The notes beneath the pieces were generated by a model. That model made no database searches and was not told where the DNA came from. It was given only the letters and a program-made list of their open reading frames with translations. Position numbers and translations under genes: made by a program. Positions 27,950 through 36,718 of a DNA stretch of 64,000 nucleotides are shown here, in pieces. Every line of letters starts with the position of its first letter. Position 1 is the stretch's first letter. This DNA is from CAZROT01 sp964601895 (GTDB lineage: Bacteria > Pseudomonadota > Gammaproteobacteria > Enterobacterales > Enterobacteriaceae), in NCBI GenBank assembly GCA_964601895.1, contig CAZROT010000005.1, forward strand, positions 124,001 through 188,000. Reading direction: 5' to 3'.

Positions 27950-28927
27950 TTATGCCCTGTCAACGGAAAACGCCATAACATCGCTGAGTTTTTCTGCATT
28001 TAATGCCAGCATGACCAGACGATCGACACCTAATGCTACGCCGGCACATTCCGGCATGCCCTGCTCGAGGGCAGCAATAAGATTTGTATCAATAGGTTGT
28101 TGCGGCAAATTCAGGGCCTTGCGCCGCACATTATCCTGTTCAAAACGCCGTAATTGTTCATGGCCATCAGTTAATTCACGGAACCCATTTGCCAGCTCAA
28201 CACCTTTGAAATAAACTTCAAAACGCTCTGCCACACGATTATCTTCAGCACTAATTTCAGCCAGCGACGCCTGTGTTGCCGGAAAATGGTAAATAAAAGT
28301 AGGCTTATCACGCCCAATATAAGGCTCTACTCCGAACACAAACAACAGTTGTAATAATGCATCATGATTTTCTTCTTTATCCGCAATATTTCGCAAATCA
28401 AGCTTAGCAGCAACCTCACGCAACTGCGTGATACTTGCAGAGAATGGATTAATACTTAAGTAGCGAAAAAACGCCTCTCCATAAGATAGATTTTCTGCAC
28501 TTGCGCAATCCAGTATTTGTTGTAATAAATCATCTACTTCATTCATTAATCGATACATATCATAATGGGTACGATACCATTCCAGCATCGTGAATTCAGG
28601 ATTATGATAGCGACCTGATTCTTCATTGCGGAAACTACGGCCTATCTGATAAATAGAACCACTTCCTGCAGCCAGGAGCCGTTTCATGTGATATTCCGGA
28701 CTGGTAACCATATATAAGGTCAGGGAGTTATCCGCACCACGTCCGGTAAGACAGGTCTGAAAAGAACAAAGATGGACATCGGTAACCGCTGCGTGGCTCA
28801 TGGCGGGTGTTTCAACTTCCAGTACGCCCCGATCGGCAAAAAAACGTCTTATCTTTGATAGTATTTCTGCACGTTTTAATAAATTGGCAACAGGTGCACT
28901 GGGTTGCCAGCCTGTTGTTTCACGCAT
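27950..28927 (-). CDS. epmA: EF-P lysine lysyltransferase EpmA (GenX/PoxA)
   Basis: EpmA is a truncated class II lysyl-tRNA synthetase paralogue that attaches beta-lysine to elongation factor P. The 325 residues equal the E. coli length. Class II motifs are visible: VETPAMSHAAVTDVHL (motif 1 region), FRNEESGRYHNPEFTMLEWYR (motif 2) and GVALGVDRLVMLALN (motif 3). No anticodon-binding domain is present, as expected. It is convergent with psd with only 31 bp between the stops, showing that the mechanosensitive channel gene mscM has been deleted relative to E. coli. Confidence 0.96.
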   Translation of the reverse strand: MRETTGWQPSAPVANLLKRAEILSKIRRFFADRGVLEVETPAMSHAAVTDVHLCSFQTCLTGRGADNSLTLYMVTSPEYHMKRLLAAGSGSIYQIGRSFRNEESGRYHNPEFTMLEWYRTHYDMYRLMNEVDDLLQQILDCASAENLSYGEAFFRYLSINPFSASITQLREVAAKLDLRNIADKEENHDALLQLLFVFGVEPYIGRDKPTFIYHFPATQASLAEISAEDNRVAERFEVYFKGVELANGFRELTDGHEQLRRFEQDNVRRKALNLPQQPIDTNLIAALEQGMPECAGVALGVDRLVMLALNAEKLSDVMAFSVDRA

Positions 28928-29146
28928 GGTGGCTTACTCTCGAAGAAAACACAAAAGATGCTATCTGACTGTGTTGTGGATAAACCAGACGACTACCCAT
29001 GGTACTAAAAAAACAAATCCTTTTATTACAACAAGTTTTAATCATTTTATGAAACAGATTATATATTGATAGCGGGATCTTACCACAGTTATTATGCTCA
29101 AAAATACCCTGCCACGCAGAGACACTTTTCCGCTATTAAAATCACA

Positions 29147-29926
29147 CTATTGGGCATCAACAGGTGACAATACTTTACATTCATGATCCTGAATTTCTTC
29201 TGCTGAAGCATGATTGAACTTTAATAATTGGCGCTCCGTAGCCAGCAGTAAAAAATCTCCCTGCGGCAGCGCTACCATCGCCATTCCATAGCGACCCATT
29301 TTTTGTTTTGCTTCAGGAATACCTTCAGCCAACAGGCGAAAAGGGCTTTTTTGGTGTAATTGCGCAGCAGTTATGCGTTTCACCTTATAATGGTGACCTA
29401 ACAGACCACCAGGCAGCTCTTCCCAGTTTTCGCTAAAAACAGCCTGCTTATGCAATAACTGCGTTTTAACTTGAGGAGATAAACAGGAAATATGAATATG
29501 CAGTTGATCCTGGGAACGACCATAAGGTGAATTCACTGCCAGGGAAATATCTGTGTCGGGCACCGCAAGGCCACGTTTCTCAGAAAGAAAATGGCGTGCC
29601 TGCCAGGCTTGTGCAAAATAATTAGGAGTCTGTGCATCCAGCAACAGCGAACTTTCTATTCCTGTCACCTTTGTATCCGGCATTAACAGATACTGTAGTG
29701 GGCCATGACGATCTTTAAATACTACAATGCCTTTTTTTTCATCGACATAAGCACAGGGAGCAGGGCCTGCGCCCATTTTATCATGGGCGATACATTGATT
29801 AACGATATTCCAGAGCGCATCCCGACTGCGTTGATGAGTGAAATACGACCAATAAACTAAAAAAACCAACATGACGGAAACTAAAAAAAATACTAGTCCG
29901 CTAAGGTAACGAGTTAACTGCCCCAT
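29147..29926 (-). CDS. cdh: CDP-diacylglycerol pyrophosphatase Cdh
   Basis: Cdh hydrolyses CDP-diacylglycerol to phosphatidate and CMP. The 259 residues begin with one membrane anchor (LSGLVFFLVSVMLVFLVYW, about 8-26), and the rest should face the periplasm. Matches to E. coli Cdh include KDRHGPLQYLLMPDTKVTGIES, the HIT-like active-site motif QLHIHISCL, MGRYGMAMV and HASAEEIQDHEC. It lies 220 nt upstream of epmA on the same strand. In E. coli cdh is near tpiA and sbp, so its place here is a rearrangement. Confidence 0.9.
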   Translation of the reverse strand: MGQLTRYLSGLVFFLVSVMLVFLVYWSYFTHQRSRDALWNIVNQCIAHDKMGAGPAPCAYVDEKKGIVVFKDRHGPLQYLLMPDTKVTGIESSLLLDAQTPNYFAQAWQARHFLSEKRGLAVPDTDISLAVNSPYGRSQDQLHIHISCLSPQVKTQLLHKQAVFSENWEELPGGLLGHHYKVKRITAAQLHQKSPFRLLAEGIPEAKQKMGRYGMAMVALPQGDFLLLATERQLLKFNHASAEEIQDHECKVLSPVDAQ

Positions 29927-30244
29927 TATTTATTCTCTGATAAAATTTCTGTAGTTATCCACGCGTGCTAATCTATCCTTTATTTTTAAAATAAGCGACC
30001 CTGGCAACTGCAGCATGTTACATGCCTTAAAAAAAGACTACTATTTCTGACTTCAGTCCTGAAATAAAAAGACGCTTTTTCTGACTTACCGCTTTCACCC
30101 GATTAAGCAAGCGCATAGCCTGCTGTTAAAAAACACTAAAATTCTGTCACAACAAAAATGAATAAGGGCAAGTTAATTTTTCAGGTAGCCAGCGTTACAA
30201 CGCTGGCTCTGCAGGAAGCAGAACATCTGTTGTTCACAAAAAAA
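29927..30244. other. Intergenic region upstream of cdh
   Basis: About 320 AT-rich bases with no supported gene. The sequence TTATCCACG just upstream of cdh resembles a DnaA box, but a single site is not meaningful. Confidence 0.3.
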
Positions 30245-30640
30245 TCACGAACAAATTTTCTTTTCCACAGGAACATTAGTATATCCAGTATATTTCCAGA
30301 CATGATCATAAAAGTAACGTTTTACCATTTCTATCTTAGTGACACAGATTTCAGCATTATCATTAGCAAGTTTACTACTTATTATCGGCGCCGGTTTTTC
30401 ATACATACACGCATCAAGATGCTGATAATATTCTTTCATTTGATCCATATTACGGCTATTTTTAAAGGCATTAATTTTACACTGATTTAAACGAATTTCG
30501 TAAGATATCGACGGCGAGGTATTTATTAATTTAGATCTTTTAATAATCATATTATTATAGCGATTGTTTGTATTATATAATGCAGATGAGTTGCTGTAAA
30601 AAAGGTATTCTGCTTTAAGAGTAGTAAAATTTACATTCAT
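30245..30640 (-). CDS. Small uncharacterised Cys-containing protein
   Basis: I do not recognise this AT-rich gene. The ATG at 30640 is preferred over the in-frame ATG at 30661 because GAGG lies 6 nt before it; this gives 131 residues (MNVNFTTLKAEYLFYSN). No signal peptide is evident. A segment with the pattern Cys-x23-Cys around DQMKEYYQHLDAC resembles the Cys-x27-Cys segment of the small secreted protein at 31145 (DLKKYLIDYRAYMKC). The shared pattern of two Cys around an aromatic helix is typical of short periplasmic proteins. The gene is the last of three small minus-strand genes next to macAB. Confidence 0.5.
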   Translation of the reverse strand: MNVNFTTLKAEYLFYSNSSALYNTNNRYNNMIIKRSKLINTSPSISYEIRLNQCKINAFKNSRNMDQMKEYYQHLDACMYEKPAPIISSKLANDNAEICVTKIEMVKRYFYDHVWKYTGYTNVPVEKKICS

Positions 30641-30705
30641 AAAAAACCTCTTTCTTATCATTCCGATAAATTAGATAAGATGCCTTAAAACAGGTTAATT
30701 TATAA

Positions 30706-30927
30706 TTAGCTACATTCATTAACGGGTACTTTTTCCCATATGCAATACCAATAATGTGATTGCCTGGCAACATATTTAAAACCATACGCAGTAGGAACTT
30801 TATAAATTAATCCAGCATTGACATAGGTTTCAAAAACAGGTGGTTTTTGATTAGCAAATATTGATAAAGAAAAAGCACAACCCCATAAAAACAATAAAAT
30901 TTTTCGTACTGAAATATAACTTTTCAT
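30706..30927 (-). CDS. Small secreted protein, function unknown
   Basis: The 73-residue protein has a clear signal peptide (KILLFLWGCAFSLSIFA, about 9-25). The mature peptide is short, with aromatic residues and two Cys (HYWYCIWEKVPVNECS). The composition of the open frame and the signal peptide make it more likely real than chance. It lies between two other small minus-strand genes. The cell role is unknown. Confidence 0.5.
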   Translation of the reverse strand: MKSYISVRKILLFLWGCAFSLSIFANQKPPVFETYVNAGLIYKVPTAYGFKYVARQSHYWYCIWEKVPVNECS

Positions 30928-31144
30928 TTTTTATTTACCAGTGAATTTACCGACATTACCTAAACAGTCACACAAAAAATATATCTGGTGATCTGTCATT
31001 TTTTGAAAAAAATGCGCTATATCTGTTTATTAATGAATGCAGAGAACAATATAAAATTAATAAAACACAGTAATAAAATTGCTATTTTTAGTATCTTAGT
31101 TTCAATTATTTAACCAACATAATTTAATACGCTGATTATCAATA

Positions 31145-31351
31145 TCATTTACTACCGCTTATGCATTTCATATATGCTCTGTAATCAATCAGATATTTTT
31201 TAAGATCGCTTCTAGTAACAAATACTGCTGGTTTTACCGGTAAATGACACAATTTGTTTCCTGTCACGTTATCTGGTTTCGTTTCCATAGCTGTAGCTGC
31301 AGAAGTACTGCAGATTAATAACGCTATGGGAAATAATATATTTTTTAACAT
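31145..31351 (-). CDS. Small secreted two-cysteine protein
   Basis: The 68-residue protein has a signal peptide (ILFPIALLICSTSAATA, about 5-21) and a mature part with CHLPVKPAVF, then DLKKYLIDYRAYMKCISG. The pattern Cys-x2-Pro-x-Lys-Pro, then a helix ending Tyr-x3-Lys-Cys, recalls many short periplasmic proteins of proteobacteria, probably disulphide-linked. It is divergent from macA with a gap of about 140 bp, so the two may share a control region. The role is unknown. Confidence 0.55.
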   Translation of the reverse strand: MLKNILFPIALLICSTSAATAMETKPDNVTGNKLCHLPVKPAVFVTRSDLKKYLIDYRAYMKCISGSK

Positions 31352-31488
31352 AAATCACTCCATCAATCGTTACTTGAATATAAAAACTCAACTATACTAA
31401 TCAAAAAAGTAGTTGTGATTTTTTTCCTTAACAAGGATTAATTTTTAATTGACTGTCTTATAAAGATAAATAGTAATAATTAAATTAT

Positions 31489-32682
31489 ATGAAGAAATCC
31501 TTTTTACTTATACGCATTAGTACAATTTCAGCGATCTTTATTATTTTTTATTTTTTAATAAATTATTTATTTATAACACAACCATCTGCGGACTGGATTA
31601 CTACCACTGTCCGGCGTGGAGATATAGAAATATCAGTTCAGGCAACCGGGAAAATCGATGCCGCTGAACGTGTTGATTTAGGTGCACAGGTTTCAGGACA
31701 ATTAAAATCGCTTAAAATAGTATTGGGCGATTCTGTCAAAAAAGGACAATTAATTGCAGAAATAGATGATTTACCCCAACGCAATGAATTACGTAATGCA
31801 GAATCTATATTACGCATGCGTACCGCAGAGCGTAATTCCAGACTGGCGTCTCTCAAAAAGGCTGAATCTACGTTATCTCGCCATAAGCGCCTGTTAGATA
31901 AGCGTGCAGTTTCACGCGAAGATTATGAAAATGCTGAAACAGCATTTACTGTTGCACGTGCAGACATCAGTGTACTGGATGCTCAGATAGAGCAGGCTCA
32001 TATTCAGGTTGAAAAGGAAAAAGTTAATCTCAGTTATACCCGTATTACCGCACCCATTGATGGCACTGTTATTGCCATTATGGCCCGTCAGGGGCAGACA
32101 TTAAACGCTGCACAAAATACGCCTACTATTGCAAGCGTGGCACAGCTGGATACCATGACGGTAAAAGTTCAAATTTCTGAAGCGGATATTGCCCTGGTAA
32201 AACCAGGCCAGCAATTGTATTTCACTGTATTTTCTAATCCTGACAAAAAATACCCTGCCATACTCAATAGCATTCAACTGGTTCCGGAATCGATGAGTAA
32301 AGAGGGTCATTCTTCTGCAACTGGCTCAGAGAGTAGCGGAACATCGAACAACAATAATGCTGTTTACTATAATGCCCTGTTCACTATTCCCAATCCTGAA
32401 AAAACACTACGCATTGCTATGACAGCACAGGTCACCATCGTTATTGAGGTGAAAAAAAATGTTCTGCTCATTCCGGCATCGGCGTTGAACTCGTCCGATA
32501 GTAATGGCGATTATCACATACAGATATTGAATGAAAATAACAGGATTGAGACCCGTCAGGTAAAACCGGGTTTGAATAATCATGTTGATGTTCAGATTAT
32601 TGCCGGTCTGAAAGAAGGTGAAAAAATCATTCTTTCTGAAAAAGAAACACATAACAATGATAATGAGGGAACGATTTTCTGA
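31489..32682 (+). CDS. macA: Macrolide efflux periplasmic adaptor MacA
   Basis: MacA is the membrane fusion protein that couples the ABC transporter MacB to TolC for export of macrolides, peptides and lipid-like substrates. The 397 residues comprise an N-terminal anchor (about 8-31) and a lipoyl-like domain (VSGQLKSLKIVLGDSVKKGQLIAEID). A helical hairpin follows (about 95-180), then the second lipoyl half (RITAPIDGTVIAIMARQGQ) and beta-barrel domains. A Ser/Gly/Asn-rich insertion (SSATGSESSGTSNNNN) is visible near 275. There is no strong ribosome binding site before the ATG. Its stop overlaps the macB start by one base. Confidence 0.92.
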   Translation: MKKSFLLIRISTISAIFIIFYFLINYLFITQPSADWITTTVRRGDIEISVQATGKIDAAERVDLGAQVSGQLKSLKIVLGDSVKKGQLIAEIDDLPQRNELRNAESILRMRTAERNSRLASLKKAESTLSRHKRLLDKRAVSREDYENAETAFTVARADISVLDAQIEQAHIQVEKEKVNLSYTRITAPIDGTVIAIMARQGQTLNAAQNTPTIASVAQLDTMTVKVQISEADIALVKPGQQLYFTVFSNPDKKYPAILNSIQLVPESMSKEGHSSATGSESSGTSNNNNAVYYNALFTIPNPEKTLRIAMTAQVTIVIEVKKNVLLIPASALNSSDSNGDYHIQILNENNRIETRQVKPGLNNHVDVQIIAGLKEGEKIILSEKETHNNDNEGTIF

Positions 32683-34643
32683 TGACAGAAATAATAGCGC
32701 TGCGAAATATAGAGAAAAAATACGTCAGTGGCTCTCATGAAGTATCCGTATTACAGCAAATTAATTTAACCATTCATGCTGGCGAAATGATTGCCATCGT
32801 TGGTGTATCCGGATCAGGCAAATCTACTCTGCTGAATATTATTGGCTGTCTGGACAGTTCAACTTCGGGGGATTATTTCATTCACGGGCGCGATGTCAAT
32901 AGTATGACAGCAGATGAACTCGCCACTGTCAGACGTGAAAGCTTTGGATTTATTTTTCAGCGTTATCATTTGATTCAGGAATTAACGGTACTGGAAAATG
33001 TCGAAATTCCGGCAATATATGCCATGCGCCAGCGCCATGAGCGCCGTAATGATGCCAGAAGCCTGTTAAACAGGCTGGGTGTCGCTGGCAGAGAAAATGA
33101 CAGACCCGCCAGACTTTCTGGAGGTCAGCAGCAGCGGGTCAGCATTGCGCGCGCATTAATCAATGGCGGTGAGGTTATTCTTGCTGATGAGCCAACCGGT
33201 GCTCTGGATTCACAGACCGGTCTGGAAGTATTGCAGCTGCTGACTGAGCTTAATCAGCACGGCCATACGGTCATTATGGTGACGCATGATATAAATATTG
33301 CACAACATGCACAAAGAATTATTGAATTACATGATGGTGTTATTGCTTCTGACAGAGCGCATATTACCTTCAATGGGCAAAAGAAAAACAACGCAACACT
33401 CATTAATCCTGTGATATGCCGGCATAATCAGTGGAAAATTTTTTATGAAAGCATGACTGCTTCCTGTCATATGGCACTAATGGCAATGAATGCCAGACGG
33501 CTGCGCACCCTGCTGACGGTTATTGGTATTGTTTTTGCTATTGCTGCCGTCGTGACAGTAACCGCCCTGGGTAAAGGAGCAAGACAACAGACACTAAAAG
33601 AAATCAGTGCGCTGGGAACGGATTTAATCGATATTTATCCAGGAAAGGGCTGGCATGATGAAACGGCAGGTTCCATCAAAACACTGGTTGTATCTGATGC
33701 TAATGCACTGGCACAGCAACATTATATTGACAGCGTGACACCACAATTATCATCTTCATCTTTTTTGCGCTATCGGAATAAATCCATGCGTGTCAATGTG
33801 GTTGGCGCGGGGGAACACTATTTTCATGTGCATGGTCTGCCACTGGCTCAGGGAATGCCTTTTTACACAGAAAAAATACCCACCACAGGCGCGCAGGATG
33901 CAATTATTGACGACAATGCCAGGCGTGCTCTGTTTGCACCCTATCATATTGATCCACTGGGACAGGTTATTTTTATAGATAATGTGCCCGTACGGATTAT
34001 TGGTGTAGCAGAAAAAAATGACATTTTCGCCCCCAACACGGTGAATATCTGGCTGCCTTACACCACTATGATGCACCGTATTATTGGGCAGCAGCATCTG
34101 GATAACATCACAGTACGTTTAAAACAGACTATATCGAATGAAGCAGCTGAAAATGCCATTGAAAAACTGCTGCTGCAACGTCACGGCATTAAGGATTTTG
34201 TGTTATTTAACAAGGATAAATTTCGTAAATCCATAGAAAAAGCCAGCATGACCTTTACCCTGCTGATAACCATGGTGGCGTTAATTTCACTTATTGTAGG
34301 GAGTATTGGTGTCACGAATATGATGCTGGTTTCTGTAACGGAGCGTGCTCATGAAATTGGGATACGCATGGCAGCAGGCGCCAGACAGGATGACATCATG
34401 CAGCAATTTATCATTGAATCTGTCGTGGTTTGCCTGACAGGAGGTGCAATTGGCGTACTATTATCATTCTCAGCAGGCCCGGTATTCAGCAGCCTGACTG
34501 ATAACCTGTTTCCCGTGATTTATTCATGGCAGTCAGTTTTTGTGGCATTTCTTATCTCTACACTGACGGGTATTATTTCTGGTTATCTGCCAGCGCGGCG
34601 GGCAGCAAAAATGAGTCCTGCCGCGGTCCTGGCCGCTGAGTAA
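32682..34643 (+). CDS. macB: Macrolide export ATP-binding/permease protein MacB
   Basis: MacB is a mechanotransmission ABC transporter with a fused ATPase and permease. The 653-residue protein (E. coli 648) has Walker A GVSGSGKST, signature LSGGQQQRVSIARAL, and Walker B VILADEPTGALDS. A first membrane segment follows at about 275-295, then a large periplasmic domain and three C-terminal membrane segments. The FtsX-like pattern VTERAHEIGIRMAAGARQDDI is present. macA and macB overlap by one base and are clearly an operon. Confidence 0.95.
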   Translation: MTEIIALRNIEKKYVSGSHEVSVLQQINLTIHAGEMIAIVGVSGSGKSTLLNIIGCLDSSTSGDYFIHGRDVNSMTADELATVRRESFGFIFQRYHLIQELTVLENVEIPAIYAMRQRHERRNDARSLLNRLGVAGRENDRPARLSGGQQQRVSIARALINGGEVILADEPTGALDSQTGLEVLQLLTELNQHGHTVIMVTHDINIAQHAQRIIELHDGVIASDRAHITFNGQKKNNATLINPVICRHNQWKIFYESMTASCHMALMAMNARRLRTLLTVIGIVFAIAAVVTVTALGKGARQQTLKEISALGTDLIDIYPGKGWHDETAGSIKTLVVSDANALAQQHYIDSVTPQLSSSSFLRYRNKSMRVNVVGAGEHYFHVHGLPLAQGMPFYTEKIPTTGAQDAIIDDNARRALFAPYHIDPLGQVIFIDNVPVRIIGVAEKNDIFAPNTVNIWLPYTTMMHRIIGQQHLDNITVRLKQTISNEAAENAIEKLLLQRHGIKDFVLFNKDKFRKSIEKASMTFTLLITMVALISLIVGSIGVTNMMLVSVTERAHEIGIRMAAGARQDDIMQQFIIESVVVCLTGGAIGVLLSFSAGPVFSSLTDNLFPVIYSWQSVFVAFLISTLTGIISGYLPARRAAKMSPAAVLAAE

Positions 34644-34867
34644 ATCAGCAGTGTAGCACTGCACAACTGACACCTTTTATTGCACAGGTACTGGAAAAAA
34701 TGCTGCTCTGGCTGTAGCCAGACTTAGCGCATAGCGCGGCAGGTTATTCCGGTAGTTAACAGGTAAAATGACCGAACCGGGCAAACCGATTTTACAAATA
34801 GTCAATGTACAAAAAACAGCTGTCTCACTCAGGGGCAGCATAAAAAACAGCCTGTTTACTGCGTCAT

Positions 34868-36220
34868 TTAGCGCATGGTCACCAGCTCTTCTGCTACGGT
34901 CGGATGGATAGCAACGGTGTTATCAAAATCTTTTTTCGTTGCACCCATCTTCACTGCCACAGCAAATCCCTGCAAAATTTCATCCATACCGAAGCCCATG
35001 CCATGAATGCCGACAATTTTTTCATCCTCACCGACACAAATTAATTTCATCCTGCACGGCTCGCGATGCTGAGTCACTGCCGTATACATAGCCGTGAACG
35101 AAGATTGATAAACTTTCACCTGGTGGCTACCGTAGCTCTCTTTCGCTTGTGGCTCAGTCAAACCTACCGTAGCAATAGGCGGGTGGCAGAATACCACTGT
35201 TGGAATATTACTGTAATCCAGATGCGCATCAGGCTTGTTATTAAATAATCGTTCAGATAAATAGCGGCCAGCAGCAACCGCCACCGGCGTCAGCTTTATT
35301 GCTTCAGTGTTGTCTCCCAGCGCATAGATACCCTTTACATGAGTATTCTGGAATTTATCGACGCAGATATAACCTTCGTCATCGGTTTTTATTCCCGCAG
35401 CATCCAGATTCAGGTTATCCGTAACAGGCTCGCGACCAATCGCCCAGATAAGCTGCTCGACCCTCACCTTCCTGCCATCAGCAAGCTGTAAGGTCAGACT
35501 ATTATCAGCATTTTTAATAACCGCCTGCGGTATCGATGCATGATAAAAAGTGATGCCTGAACCCTGTATGACTTCAAGCAACGTTTCTACAATTAAGGGA
35601 TCAAAATGACGTAATGGGGCATGTTCACGTACAAAAAAGTGCGTCTTACTGCCAAGCATATTAAGAGTACTCGCGATCTCGACCGCAATATATCCCCCAC
35701 CTATTACTGCGACAGAGGCGGGTATTTCATCAAGGGCAAAGAAACCATCAGAATCTATACCATATTCAGCACCAGGTATATCCGTACGCTTTGGCCGGCT
35801 GCCGGTAGCAATCAGAATATGATCAGCCGTGATTTTTTCATGATTAACTTCAACAGTATGCGCATCGAAGAAACGTGCGCTACCTTGAATGACAGCAACG
35901 TTATTCTGTTTTAACTGGCGTTCATATGAGCGATGAATTCTGTCAATATAAGCAGAACGACTGGCAATCAGCTTTTTCCAGTTAAACCGATGGGGCGGGA
36001 TCTCAAAACCGTAATCAGGCGCATACTGGTTGATAGCCTCAGCAATCTGTGCGGCATTCCACATCACTTTTTTGGGGACACAGCCAACATTGACACAGGT
36101 TCCGCCCAGTTTATTTTCTTCAATCAACACACATTTTTTACCATAGGTTGCAGCCCGATTGACGGAGGCAATACCTCCACTGCCACCACCTATTACCAGA
36201 TAATCGTAATGTTTAGTCAC
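34868..36220 (-). CDS. gor: Glutathione reductase
   Basis: Gor reduces glutathione disulphide with NADPH in the cytosol. From a GTG at 36220 the protein has 450 residues, the E. coli length, and begins MTKHYDYLVIGGGSGG with the FAD-binding motif. The redox pair is C42 and C47 (GGTCVNVGCVPKK). The NADPH motif is GGGYIAVE, and the C-terminal catalytic His and Glu lie in AIHPTVAEE. The frame stays open a few codons upstream to 36247, but AAGGAAAG precedes the GTG and homology starts there. In E. coli gor is next to rlmJ; here they are 25 kb apart. Confidence 0.96.
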   Translation of the reverse strand: MTKHYDYLVIGGGSGGIASVNRAATYGKKCVLIEENKLGGTCVNVGCVPKKVMWNAAQIAEAINQYAPDYGFEIPPHRFNWKKLIASRSAYIDRIHRSYERQLKQNNVAVIQGSARFFDAHTVEVNHEKITADHILIATGSRPKRTDIPGAEYGIDSDGFFALDEIPASVAVIGGGYIAVEIASTLNMLGSKTHFFVREHAPLRHFDPLIVETLLEVIQGSGITFYHASIPQAVIKNADNSLTLQLADGRKVRVEQLIWAIGREPVTDNLNLDAAGIKTDDEGYICVDKFQNTHVKGIYALGDNTEAIKLTPVAVAAGRYLSERLFNNKPDAHLDYSNIPTVVFCHPPIATVGLTEPQAKESYGSHQVKVYQSSFTAMYTAVTQHREPCRMKLICVGEDEKIVGIHGMGFGMDEILQGFAVAVKMGATKKDFDNTVAIHPTVAEELVTMR

Positions 36221-36718
36221 CAGAAAACTTTCCTTGCAGCCAGCCATAGTCGAAAAAAATTCCGTGCATCAGCAATAAATAATAAAAATCACCCGTTTTT
36301 ATGCCTGCACGATAACCGCAGTATTATAAAAACATTATTAAAAAATGGGAAACGACGATAAAAGTACACCTGATACTACCTGTAGTTAAAAATACATTGT
36401 TAATCATCAGGATGATTACTGCGATCAAACGTTAACAAGACCAGCCAGCAGCCTGTTTTCCTGCTGACGGGCAACACATTACAATATCCACTAATAAATT
36501 CACGTCTAGAATAAAGAATAAAAAGAAAATCAGTCTGCAATTATTTTAAAGATGCTTTATCAAGGTACTTCATCATAGTTATCGATGGTGTTTTTGCGAT
36601 ACCTTCTCAGTGCTAAATACAGATGGGTGTAGGGCTGTAACTCAGGTTAATACCATTATTTTCATCAGGCTGTTGCATCACCTGTTCACAGGATACTGCC
36701 AGCAAATGAGGAGCAATA
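36221..36718. other. Intergenic region between gor and glgA
   Basis: About 500 AT-rich bases between the divergent genes gor and glgA. It must hold both promoters. No gene or RNA is supported. It is also the left edge of the segment inserted between gor and rlmJ relative to E. coli. Confidence 0.35.

Noticed and set aside
30158..30490. 110-codon plus-strand frame
   Set aside because: It lies mostly opposite the small Cys-containing gene, which has a better ribosome binding site; its sequence is Ile/Phe-rich by AT bias.
31388..31416. CAACTA/TAGTTG inverted repeat before macA
   Set aside because: The arms are only 6 bp with a long A-rich interval; it is not convincing as a terminator or operator in so AT-rich a stretch.
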